From contig DASQTB010000016.1 of assembly GCA_035642095.1 (NCBI GenBank), positions 1 to 6,560 on the forward strand: a stretch of DNA of 6,560 bases, given 5' to 3'. Below, in pieces: positions 1-5,142 of this stretch. The position numbers were made by a program, and so were the translations under genes. The notes beneath the pieces were generated by a model that worked only from the letters and a program-made list of their open reading frames with translations, was not told the DNA's origin and did not search any database. The first letter of the stretch is position 1, and each line of letters opens with the position of its first letter. Origin of the DNA: DASQTB01 sp035642095. GTDB taxonomy: Bacteria > Actinomycetota > UBA4738 > CALAEC01.

Positions 1-739
1 CGAGTTGCCGGAAGGAACCCGGACCGCCCGGGGCACCTACGCGGCCAACCTCCCGGGCGTGTCCCTGTCGGCCGACGAGAAGATCGCCGCGGTCATCCCT
101 TTGAAGGGCTATGACGACGCGAAGTACGTCGTGTTCGCCACCAGGAACGGCATGGTCAAGAAGACGCCGCTGGCCGAGTACGACTCGCCCCGGACCGGCC
201 TGGCCGCCATCAACCTTCGGAAGAAGGATCAGCTGATCGGGGTGAAGCTAACCAACGGGCGCGACGACGTGATCCTGGTGTCCCGAGGGGGACAGGCCGG
301 CCGGTTCGCTGAGAGCTCGGCCCGCCCCATGGGCCGCCAGACCGGGGGGGTGATCGGCATGCGCCTCCGTTCCAAGGATGAGGTCATCGCCATGGCCTTG
401 TCCAGCGATGGCGACGACCTTGTGACGATCACCGAGACCGGGTTCGGGAAACGAACCCAGCTCAGAGAGTACGCCCGGAAGGGCCGAGGCGGTCTCGGCG
501 TGGTCACTCACCGGTTGGAGGGCAAGGCCGGCAAGGCCCTGGCCGGAGCCTTCGTCGGATCCAAGGACCAGGACGTGTTTGTGATCTCCACGACCGGAAT
601 CGTCATCCGGGTCGGCAGCGAGGGAATTCGAAGAACCGGACGACCCAGCCAGGGGGTCAAGGTGATGCGCCTCGACGGGCGGACCAAGGTGGCCGCCGTG
701 GCCCCGGTGGTCACCCAGGTCGAGAACGGGGTGGAATAG
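1..739 (+). CDS. gyrA: DNA gyrase subunit A, C-terminal part (5' end outside window)
   Basis: This is the 3' end of gyrA. The frame is open to the left edge (first full codon at position 2) and stops with TAG at 737-739, so about 245 C-terminal residues are visible. GyrA is the breakage-reunion subunit of the A2B2 type II topoisomerase that introduces negative supercoils; this part is the beta-pinwheel that wraps DNA. Repeated blade signatures are visible: FATRNGMVKKTPLAEYDS, RPMGRQTGGVIGMRL, GFGKRTQLREY followed by KGRGGLGV, and IRRTGRPSQGVKVMRL. The opening segment (PEGTRTARGTYAANL) resembles the sequence just after blade 1 in actinobacterial GyrA. The catalytic tyrosine domain and the canonical GyrA box would lie upstream and cannot be checked. 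There is no long acidic tail. The next gene starts 24 nt downstream without a visible terminator, so read-through is likely. Confidence 0.96.
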   Translation, partial: ELPEGTRTARGTYAANLPGVSLSADEKIAAVIPLKGYDDAKYVVFATRNGMVKKTPLAEYDSPRTGLAAINLRKKDQLIGVKLTNGRDDVILVSRGGQAGRFAESSARPMGRQTGGVIGMRLRSKDEVIAMALSSDGDDLVTITETGFGKRTQLREYARKGRGGLGVVTHRLEGKAGKALAGAFVGSKDQDVFVISTTGIVIRVGSEGIRRTGRPSQGVKVMRLDGRTKVAAVAPVVTQVENGVE

Positions 740-763
740 CCCCCGACAGCCTCGGCGGGCATC

Positions 764-1075
764 ATGACGACGATGGGCGCCTGGATCGTGGCCGGCTCCG
801 CGCTGGTGGCCGTGGTCACCGCCTTCGCCCTCCGGACCCGCCTCCCGGGGGCCGTGGTCGCCGTGATCCTGACCGCGGCGGGGGTGGGCATCGGGTGGGG
901 AGGGATGGTTCTCCAGGAGGACCCCACGACCCCGGAGCTCATCGTCGGTGTGGCCCTGATGGCACTCCTGGTCCCGCTCCACGTGCGCATCGTGCTCGGC
1001 CGGTTCGGGCCGTCGGCCAGGGGACGGGGGATCCGGGCCATGGCCGATCCCACCGGCCCCCCGGGCCGAGGGTGA
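764..1075 (+). CDS. Small three-helix membrane protein of unknown function
   Basis: I do not recognise a family for this 103-residue protein. Three hydrophobic segments are visible at about residues 5-23, 29-50 and 58-78, joined by short loops (RTRLPG and QEDPTTPE). A basic, Gly/Pro-rich tail follows (from about residue 80), and there is no catalytic motif or cysteine. The ATG at 764 is the first start after gyrA; a second ATG at 773 would remove only three residues. No convincing Shine-Dalgarno site precedes it (only GGCGGG), so expression may depend on read-through from gyrA. Its TGA stop overlaps the GTG start of archease as GTGA (1072-1075), which implies translational coupling to the RNA repair genes. 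Hydrophobic patterning and neat packing between known genes argue that it is real. A role in RNA repair is only a guess from position. Confidence 0.72.
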   Translation: MTTMGAWIVAGSALVAVVTAFALRTRLPGAVVAVILTAAGVGIGWGGMVLQEDPTTPELIVGVALMALLVPLHVRIVLGRFGPSARGRGIRAMADPTGPPGRG

Positions 1076-1485
1076 CCGGCGCCTTCGAGGTTCTGGAGCA
1101 CACCGCCGATATCGGCCTCCGGCTCACCGGACCGACGCTGGATGACGTCTTCACGGCGGCGGGGGAGGGCCTGGCCACGCTCGAGGGGAGCTGGTTCCCG
1201 GGCCAGGGAGTGGAGCGCGGGGTCGAGGTGAGAGGCGGCGACACGGCCGCCCTGCTGGTTGCCTGGCTGGACGAGCTCCTGTATCTCCGCGACGCCGAAG
1301 ACGTGGTGTTCGGTGGTTTCGCCGTCGACGAGATCGACGAGGGCCGGCTCCGAGGCCGGATCCGGGTGGCGCCTCGGGGGGACCGGATCCTGGACTCAGC
1401 CGGGGTGAAGGCCGCCACGTATCACCGCCTCCGGGTCGACCGGATGAACGACGGGTGGGTCGCCGACGTCTATCTCGATGTGTGA
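1072..1485 (+). CDS. Archease, activator of the RNA ligase RtcB
   Basis: Archease is a small metal-binding protein that promotes RtcB guanylylation and turnover in tRNA splicing and RNA repair. The predicted product has 137 residues, the usual family length of about 140. Diagnostic stretches are near-complete: FEVLEHTADIGLRL at residues 5-18, LDELLYLRD in the middle, VKAATYHRLRV near the C terminus, and the terminal aspartate in YLDV. The HTADIG aspartate and the C-terminal aspartate belong to the family's metal site. The start is GTG 1072, which places HTADIG about ten residues in, as expected. The open frame runs upstream to 895, but those residues are out-of-frame reading of the membrane protein. 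Start and preceding stop overlap as GTGA, and rtcB follows at once. The archease-rtcB pairing is a well-known operon arrangement. Confidence 0.93.
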   Translation: MTGAFEVLEHTADIGLRLTGPTLDDVFTAAGEGLATLEGSWFPGQGVERGVEVRGGDTAALLVAWLDELLYLRDAEDVVFGGFAVDEIDEGRLRGRIRVAPRGDRILDSAGVKAATYHRLRVDRMNDGWVADVYLDV

Positions 1486-1502
1486 CACTCGCTCTCGTCC
1501 TC

Positions 1503-2948
1503 GTGCAGCTCGAGCAGGTCGAGCCCTTCGTGTGGCGCGTTCCCAGGGGAGCGGTTCCCGGGATGCGAGTCCCCGGCATCGTGTTCGCCACCGAGGAGAT
1601 GGCCTCCCAGGCCGTCGAGGACCGGGCCGTGGAGCAGGTGGCCAACGTGGCCACGCTTCCCGGCATCGTGGGGGCCTCGTACGCCATGCCCGACATCCAC
1701 TGGGGGTACGGCTTCCCCATCGGAGGTGTGGCCGCCACCGACCCCGCCGAGGGGGGAGTGGTCTCGCCCGGCGGCGTGGGGTTCGACATCGCCTGCGGCG
1801 TCCGGTTGATCCGTTCGAACCTCGAGTGGGAGCGCGACGTCCGCGAACGATCGACGGACCTCGTCCACACCCTCGGCCATCGCGTCCCCCGCGGCGTTGG
1901 AACGAAGGGACGGATGCGGCTCTCCCGTGGCGAGATGAAGCGCGTGCTCCGGGACGGGGTCCGCTTCCCCCTGTCCCGCGGGATCGGCTGGGAGGAGGAC
2001 GCCGAGCTCTGTGAGGACGGCGGCACGATCGAGGACGCGCTGCCGGACGAGGTGTCCGATCGAGCCATCGACCGGGGCGCCCCCCAATTGGGCTCGCTGG
2101 GGGCGGGGAACCACTTCCTGGAGGTCCAGGTGGTCGAGGAGGTCTTCGATGACCGAGCCGCCACCGCCATGGGCCTGTTCGTCGGCCAGGTGTGCGTCAT
2201 GCTCCACTCCGGCTCCCGGGGCGTTGGCCACCAGACCTGTACGGACTTCCTCAAGGTCGTGGATGCCGCCATGGCCGGGGAGGGCATCGAGGTTCCCGAC
2301 CGCCAGCTGGCCTGCGTCCCCGTGGAACACGATGCTGCCCGGCGCTACTTGGGGGCCATGGCCGCCGCGGCGAACTACGCCAGGGCGAACCGGCACCTGC
2401 TCACCGATGCGGCCCGGGATGCTTTCGAGCGCGTGTTCGGTCGATCGGCGAAGGAGATGGAGCTGCGCCTGGTCTACGACGTGGCCCACAACCTGGCCAA
2501 GCTGGAGGAGCACCGGGTGGACGGCCGGTCCCGAACGCTGTGCGTGCACCGGAAGGGCGCCACCCGGGCGTTCGGGCCGGGGCAACGGGATCTTCCGGGC
2601 CGGTATCGGCCGGTCGGTCAGCCCGTGATCATCCCCGGCAGCATGGGGACGTCGTCGTACGTCCTCGTGGGGACGGAACAGGCCGCGGAGCGGTCGTTCG
2701 CTTCGACGTGCCATGGAGCCGGACGGGCCATGAGTCGGACGAAGGCGAAGAAGGTCATGACCGGGGCGGAACTGAAGAATTCCCTGGAGGAGCGGGGTAT
2801 AACTGTGGCCGCGTCCGGGTGGCGCCTGCTGGCCGAGGAGGCGCCGTACGCGTACAAGGACGTGTCGCAGGTGGTCGATGCGTGCGAGGGTGCCGGCCTG
2901 TCCCGTAAGGTGGCCCGCCTCCGCCCGGTCGGCGTGGTGAAGGGATAG
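1503..2948 (+). CDS. rtcB: RNA-splicing ligase RtcB (3'-phosphate/5'-OH RNA ligase)
   Basis: RtcB is a cytoplasmic GTP- and Mn2+-dependent ligase that joins RNA 2',3'-cyclic phosphate or 3'-phosphate ends to 5'-OH ends through a histidine-GMP intermediate. From GTG 1503 the protein has 481 residues and matches the archaeal-type length. Visible sites are D95 and C98 in GVGFDIACGVR, N203 and H204 in GAGNHF, H235 in LHSGSRG, H329 in YDVAHNL, HRKGATRAFG at 349-357, the guanylylation histidine H404 in CHGAGRAMSR, and K480 next to the C terminus. As I recall the Pyrococcus horikoshii enzyme, D95, C98, H329, H404 and K480 have the same numbers there. An alternative GTG at 1482 overlaps the archease stop (GTGA) and adds TLALVLV after the start; I prefer 1503 because MQLEQVEPFVWRVPRG matches the family's usual opening. 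Neither start has a clear Shine-Dalgarno site, which suggests coupling to archease. Confidence 0.95.
   Translation: MQLEQVEPFVWRVPRGAVPGMRVPGIVFATEEMASQAVEDRAVEQVANVATLPGIVGASYAMPDIHWGYGFPIGGVAATDPAEGGVVSPGGVGFDIACGVRLIRSNLEWERDVRERSTDLVHTLGHRVPRGVGTKGRMRLSRGEMKRVLRDGVRFPLSRGIGWEEDAELCEDGGTIEDALPDEVSDRAIDRGAPQLGSLGAGNHFLEVQVVEEVFDDRAATAMGLFVGQVCVMLHSGSRGVGHQTCTDFLKVVDAAMAGEGIEVPDRQLACVPVEHDAARRYLGAMAAAANYARANRHLLTDAARDAFERVFGRSAKEMELRLVYDVAHNLAKLEEHRVDGRSRTLCVHRKGATRAFGPGQRDLPGRYRPVGQPVIIPGSMGTSSYVLVGTEQAAERSFASTCHGAGRAMSRTKAKKVMTGAELKNSLEERGITVAASGWRLLAEEAPYAYKDVSQVVDACEGAGLSRKVARLRPVGVVKG
2939..2945 (+). promoter_or_regulatory. Ribosome binding site deciding the DUF3566 gene start
   Basis: GAAGGGA lies inside the last codons of rtcB, 5 nt before GTG 2951. 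It supports that GTG as the start even though only 2 nt separate the genes. Confidence 0.6.
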
Positions 2949-2950
2949 CC

Positions 2951-3376
2951 GTGGCCAGGAGCAAACCGACCTTTGAGGTCGTGGACCGGGATGCGCCGGC
3001 CTCCGGCGGAGGAGCGGTGTCCCGGCGGGTCCGGGTGGCCATCCGCAAGATCAGCCCCTGGTCGGTGCTGAAGGTCTCGCTGGTCTTCTACTTCTGCATG
3101 ATGCTGGTCATCCTGGTCGGCTTCGCCATCCTGTATTCGGTTCTCTCCGCGGCCGGGATCCTCGACTCCGTGGCCGAGCTTCTGACCGGCGTCGGTTTCG
3201 GCGACCCCGAGGGGAACTTCGAATTCGACACGGGCTACATCTTTCGCACGCTGCTCCTGATCGGGCTGGTCTCCACCGGCCTGTGGGCCGCCTTCACGGT
3301 GTTCCTGGCCTTCCTGTACAACCTGATCGCGGACCTCCTGGGCGGCATCGAGGTGACCCTGGTCGAGAAGCGCTGA
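2951..3376 (+). CDS. DUF3566 family transmembrane protein
   Basis: This 141-residue membrane protein belongs to the actinobacterial DUF3566 family, whose members usually sit between gyrA and tRNA-Ile (Rv0007 in Mycobacterium tuberculosis is an example). Its molecular role is not established. The N-terminal 30 residues are polar and basic. The family motif ISPWSVLKVSLVFYF (34-48) leads into helix 1 (about 39-66). A loop with acidic residues and DPEGNFEFDTG (85-95) precedes helix 2 (about 98-124). The C-terminal motif FLYNLIADLLGGIEVTL (121-137) is typical. Both termini are predicted in the cytoplasm. It starts 2 nt after rtcB with its own ribosome binding site, so it is probably the last gene of the run beginning at or before gyrA. 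The family context identifies the locus as the gyrA neighbourhood despite the genes inserted between. Confidence 0.9.
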   Translation: MARSKPTFEVVDRDAPASGGGAVSRRVRVAIRKISPWSVLKVSLVFYFCMMLVILVGFAILYSVLSAAGILDSVAELLTGVGFGDPEGNFEFDTGYIFRTLLLIGLVSTGLWAAFTVFLAFLYNLIADLLGGIEVTLVEKR

Positions 3377-3386
3377 GCAAGCGCGA

Positions 3387-3416
3387 TTGACGCCCTCCGC
3401 CGGGCCCGGGTACGCT
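3387..3416 (+). promoter_or_regulatory. Predicted sigma-70 type promoter for tRNA-Ile
   Basis: A -35 element TTGACG (3387-3392) and a -10 element TACGCT (3411-3416) are separated by 18 nt. A transcript would begin near 3423, about 9 nt before the mature tRNA 5' end. The pair lies entirely within the gap between the DUF3566 stop and the tRNA. It fits the housekeeping actinobacterial consensus (TTGACN, TANNNT), so the tRNA need not depend on the gyrA transcript. Confidence 0.68.
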
Positions 3417-3431
3417 TGGTCGGACCTCATC

Positions 3432-3505
<74 letters not shown>

Positions 3506-3514
3506 CGTCGCCCG

Positions 3515-3522
3515 AAAGGAGG
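3515..3522 (+). promoter_or_regulatory. Near-perfect Shine-Dalgarno site for the 50-residue gene
   Basis: AAAGGAGG ends 6 nt before ATG 3529, an ideal match and spacing. It begins only 10 nt after the tRNA discriminator base, so it would remain in the leader after tRNA 3'-end cleavage. Confidence 0.75.
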
Positions 3523-3528
3523 AAAGGG

Positions 3529-3681
3529 ATGGCGGAGGAAAAGAAGGGCCGGAAGAGGTGGTTCGTCCTCGGCGCCATCGTGGCTGCGTTCGCCGCGTTC
3601 TTCGCGATCTTCCGCCGTCGGCGGAACCGGGAGATCGAGGAGAGCGAGTGGCAGGAGCTGCCGCCGCCGGAGACCGGCTGA
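3529..3681 (+). CDS. 50-residue single-span membrane microprotein
   Basis: A short gene runs from ATG 3529 to TGA 3679-3681. The start follows a near-perfect Shine-Dalgarno site. The predicted product opens with a charged stretch (MAEEKKGRKR), has one hydrophobic helix at residues 11-28 rich in Ala, Phe and Ile, a basic cluster (RRRRNR, 29-34), then an acidic, proline-rich tail ending PPPETG. Basic residues on both sides leave the orientation uncertain. Small proteins of this layout (helix followed by arginines and an acidic tail) are common in actinobacteria, but I cannot assign a function. It lies 23 nt after tRNA-Ile, and a strong terminator follows 22 nt after its stop. With no promoter visible in the short gap, it is probably cotranscribed with the tRNA. 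Confidence 0.78.
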   Translation: MAEEKKGRKRWFVLGAIVAAFAAFFAIFRRRRNREIEESEWQELPPPETG

Positions 3682-3703
3682 CCGTTCCTTCCACCTGAGC
3701 GTC

Positions 3704-3735
3704 GAGGGCCGGCCCCTGGCCGGCCCTCTTCCTTT
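3704..3735 (+). terminator. Rho-independent terminator after the tRNA/microprotein unit
   Basis: GAGGGCCGGCC (3704-3714) pairs perfectly with GGCCGGCCCTC (3718-3728) to give an 11-bp stem with a 3-nt loop (CCT), followed by the pyrimidine run TTCCTTT (3729-3735). The stem is very GC-rich and the tail is imperfect, as is common in high-GC genomes. It closes the tRNA-Ile/microprotein unit and insulates the sigma factor gene downstream. Confidence 0.85.
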
Positions 3736-3739
3736 GCCA

Positions 3740-3764
3740 GGAACCGGCGCGGGGCCGCCGGTGT
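3740..3764 (+). promoter_or_regulatory. Candidate ECF-type promoter upstream of the sigma factor gene
   Basis: GGAAC (3740-3744) resembles the -35 element shared by many ECF sigma factor promoters. CGGTGT (3759-3764) lies at about the right distance to act as the -10. Transcription would begin near 3770, just before the ribosome binding site. A promoter must exist here because the terminator at 3704-3735 blocks read-through. The precise element is tentative: the -10 motif of this sigma factor is unknown and the region is short and GC-rich. If correct, it suggests autoregulation. Confidence 0.3.
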
Positions 3765-3774
3765 AGAGGAGGCG

Positions 3775-3781
3775 AAGGAGG
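3775..3781 (+). promoter_or_regulatory. Shine-Dalgarno site with unusually short spacing for the sigma factor gene
   Basis: AAGGAGG ends only 3 nt before GTG 3785. An in-frame TAG at 3764-3766 rules out any earlier start, and the next in-frame GTG (3860) falls inside region 2 of the sigma factor. GTG 3785 is therefore the start despite the tight spacing. Confidence 0.6.
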
Positions 3782-3784
3782 TCC

Positions 3785-4357
3785 GTGGGGGGCCCACTTG
3801 AGGACACCGAGCTCGTCGGGCGCGCCCGGCGTGGCGAGGTCTCGGCCTACGAGGAGCTCGTGCGCAGGTACCAGGGCATCGCTCACCGGACGGCCTACGT
3901 GATCACACGGCAGGCCGCCGAGGCCGAAGACGCCGCCCAGCAAGCGTTCGTCAAGGCCTTCCTGGCGCTGGACCGGTTCGACCCCGAGCGGCCGTTCCGT
4001 CCATGGCTGCTTCGCATCGTGGCCAACGAAGCCCGGAACCTGCGACGGTCCGCGGGCCGCCGGTCGTCCCTCGAGCTGGCGGTGGCATCTGAGCCGGAAG
4101 AGCTGGCTCCCTCTCCGGAACAGGAGGCCGTGTCCCGGGAACGGCGGGGGGCGCTCCTCCGGGCGATGGATGGACTCACCGAGGCCGAGCGAGAGGTGAT
4201 CGCCCTCCGGTACTTCCTCGACCTCTCCGAGGCGGAGATGGCCGAGGTCATGGCGGTGGCCAGGGGGACGGTGAAGTCCCGGCTGTCCAGGGCGCTGCGG
4301 CGGCTGCGGAACGCGGCGGTCGAGGCCGGCGTGGGCGTGGAGGTGGGTGGTGACTGA
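3785..4357 (+). CDS. RNA polymerase sigma factor, sigma-70 family (ECF-like)
   Basis: The 190-residue product has the two-domain layout of ECF sigma factors, which redirect RNA polymerase to a small regulon. Region 2 spans about residues 8-90: DTELVGRARRGEVSAYEELV, then DAAQQAFVKAF (49-59) for core binding and -10 recognition, and PFRPWLLRIVANEARNLRR (70-88). A charged linker (about 95-118) follows. Region 4 spans about 122-178, with LTEAEREVIALRYFLDLSEA and the helix-turn-helix end GTVKSRLSRALRRLR (161-175) that contacts the -35 element. The length is normal and there is no extra C-terminal domain. The final codons overlap the start of the next gene, a membrane protein, which is the standard sigma/anti-sigma arrangement. 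The stimulus and ECF subgroup cannot be determined from the sequence alone. Confidence 0.93.
   Translation: MGGPLEDTELVGRARRGEVSAYEELVRRYQGIAHRTAYVITRQAAEAEDAAQQAFVKAFLALDRFDPERPFRPWLLRIVANEARNLRRSAGRRSSLELAVASEPEELAPSPEQEAVSRERRGALLRAMDGLTEAEREVIALRYFLDLSEAEMAEVMAVARGTVKSRLSRALRRLRNAAVEAGVGVEVGGD
4339..4344 (+). promoter_or_regulatory. Ribosome binding site choosing between two adjacent GTG starts
   Basis: GGAGGT ends 2 nt before GTG 4347 and 5 nt before GTG 4350. The spacing favours 4350. The site lies inside the end of the sigma factor gene, consistent with coupled translation. Confidence 0.5.
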
Positions 4358-5141
4358 GTCGACGCTGGAGGCGGCGCTTCGCGATCTGGGCCGGCACGTG
4401 GCCTGGCCGGCGACGCCGGACCTGTCCGGGGCGGTGGCCGAACGGATCGGGCGGGGAGCGGAGGTCCGCCCCCTGCCTCCCCGCCCGGTTCGCCGGTCGG
4501 TCGTGCTGGTCGCCGCGGCCCTGCTGGTGGTCCTGGGGGGCATGACGGCGCTCTCGCCGGGGATCCGCGCCGCGATCCTTCGGTTCTTCTCGCTGCCAGG
4601 AGTGAGGATCGAGGTCCAGGAGTCCGCCCCGCCCGGATCGCCCACCGTGACGCCGTCGCCGGCGGCCCCCGACGTCACCTCGTTCCTCGGCCGGAGGGTC
4701 GGCCTGGGCGAAGCCCGGCGCGCCGTGGGGTTCCCGGTCGTCATCCCCGCCGCGCTCGGTCGCCCGGACGAGACGTATCTCGTCGGTGACGGGGCCATGG
4801 TGACGCTGGCGTACCGCGACCTACCCGGCGTGCCCCAGGACGAGGAGACGGGCTGGGCCGCCCTCCTCACGGAGCTCCGGGGGCGCCCCACCGAGCAGCT
4901 GATCAAGAAGGTGACCCTGGAGACCGCCGTCACGGAGGTGGCGGTGGACGGCGAGCAGGGCTATTTCATCGAGGGACCACACGTGGTCTACCTCCAGGAC
5001 GGGGGAACGGGACCGGGGCCCATCACGATCGCACCGCGGACCGCGGGGAACACCCTGCTGTGGACCCGGGGCGGGGTCACCCTGCGGCTGGAGGCGGACG
5101 TCCCCCTGACGAGGGCTGTGGAGATCGCGCGGTCGATCTGA
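4350..5141 (+). CDS. Single-span membrane protein, probable anti-sigma factor with DUF4367-like outer domain
   Basis: The 263-residue protein begins within the sigma factor gene (8-nt overlap), so it is probably the regulator of that sigma factor. An N-terminal cytoplasmic segment (1-49) contains LEAALRDLGRHVAWPATPDL, a pattern I associate with actinobacterial and chloroflexal sigma-linked membrane proteins. One helix follows (about 50-68), then a Pro/Ser/Thr linker (93-108) and an extracytoplasmic domain (about 110-263). The end of that domain (GNTLLWTRGGVTLRLE, then AVEIARSI) resembles DUF4367 domains of membrane proteins next to sigma factors. The protein contains no cysteine and no HxxxCxxC motif, so it is not a zinc-binding (ZAS) anti-sigma factor. 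Sigma binding is inferred from position and topology. The start could be GTG 4347, one codon earlier. It ends 1 nt before the stop of the convergent gene. Confidence 0.7.
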   Translation: MTESTLEAALRDLGRHVAWPATPDLSGAVAERIGRGAEVRPLPPRPVRRSVVLVAAALLVVLGGMTALSPGIRAAILRFFSLPGVRIEVQESAPPGSPTVTPSPAAPDVTSFLGRRVGLGEARRAVGFPVVIPAALGRPDETYLVGDGAMVTLAYRDLPGVPQDEETGWAALLTELRGRPTEQLIKKVTLETAVTEVAVDGEQGYFIEGPHVVYLQDGGTGPGPITIAPRTAGNTLLWTRGGVTLRLEADVPLTRAVEIARSI

Positions 5142-5142
5142 C

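Noticed and set aside
895..1071. Upstream extension of the archease frame
   Set aside because: It overlaps the membrane protein gene, adds low-complexity Pro/Arg/Gly residues, and moves HTADIG far from the N terminus, unlike the family.
1151..2714. Long minus-strand frames across archease and rtcB (378 and 414 residues)
   Set aside because: They are high-GC shadow frames, rich in Arg, Pro, Ser and Gly, with no recognisable domain and lying over clearly conserved genes.
3370..3384. Small hairpin GCGCT-GAGCA-AGCGC over the DUF3566 stop codon, as a terminator
   Set aside because: The stem is only 5 bp with no T-rich tail, and it overlaps the stop codon. It could weakly attenuate but is not convincing.
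5122..5139. Hairpin AGATCG-CGCGGT-CGATCT at the end of the anti-sigma candidate, as a terminator
   Set aside because: The stem is 6 bp, lies within coding sequence and has no T tract.
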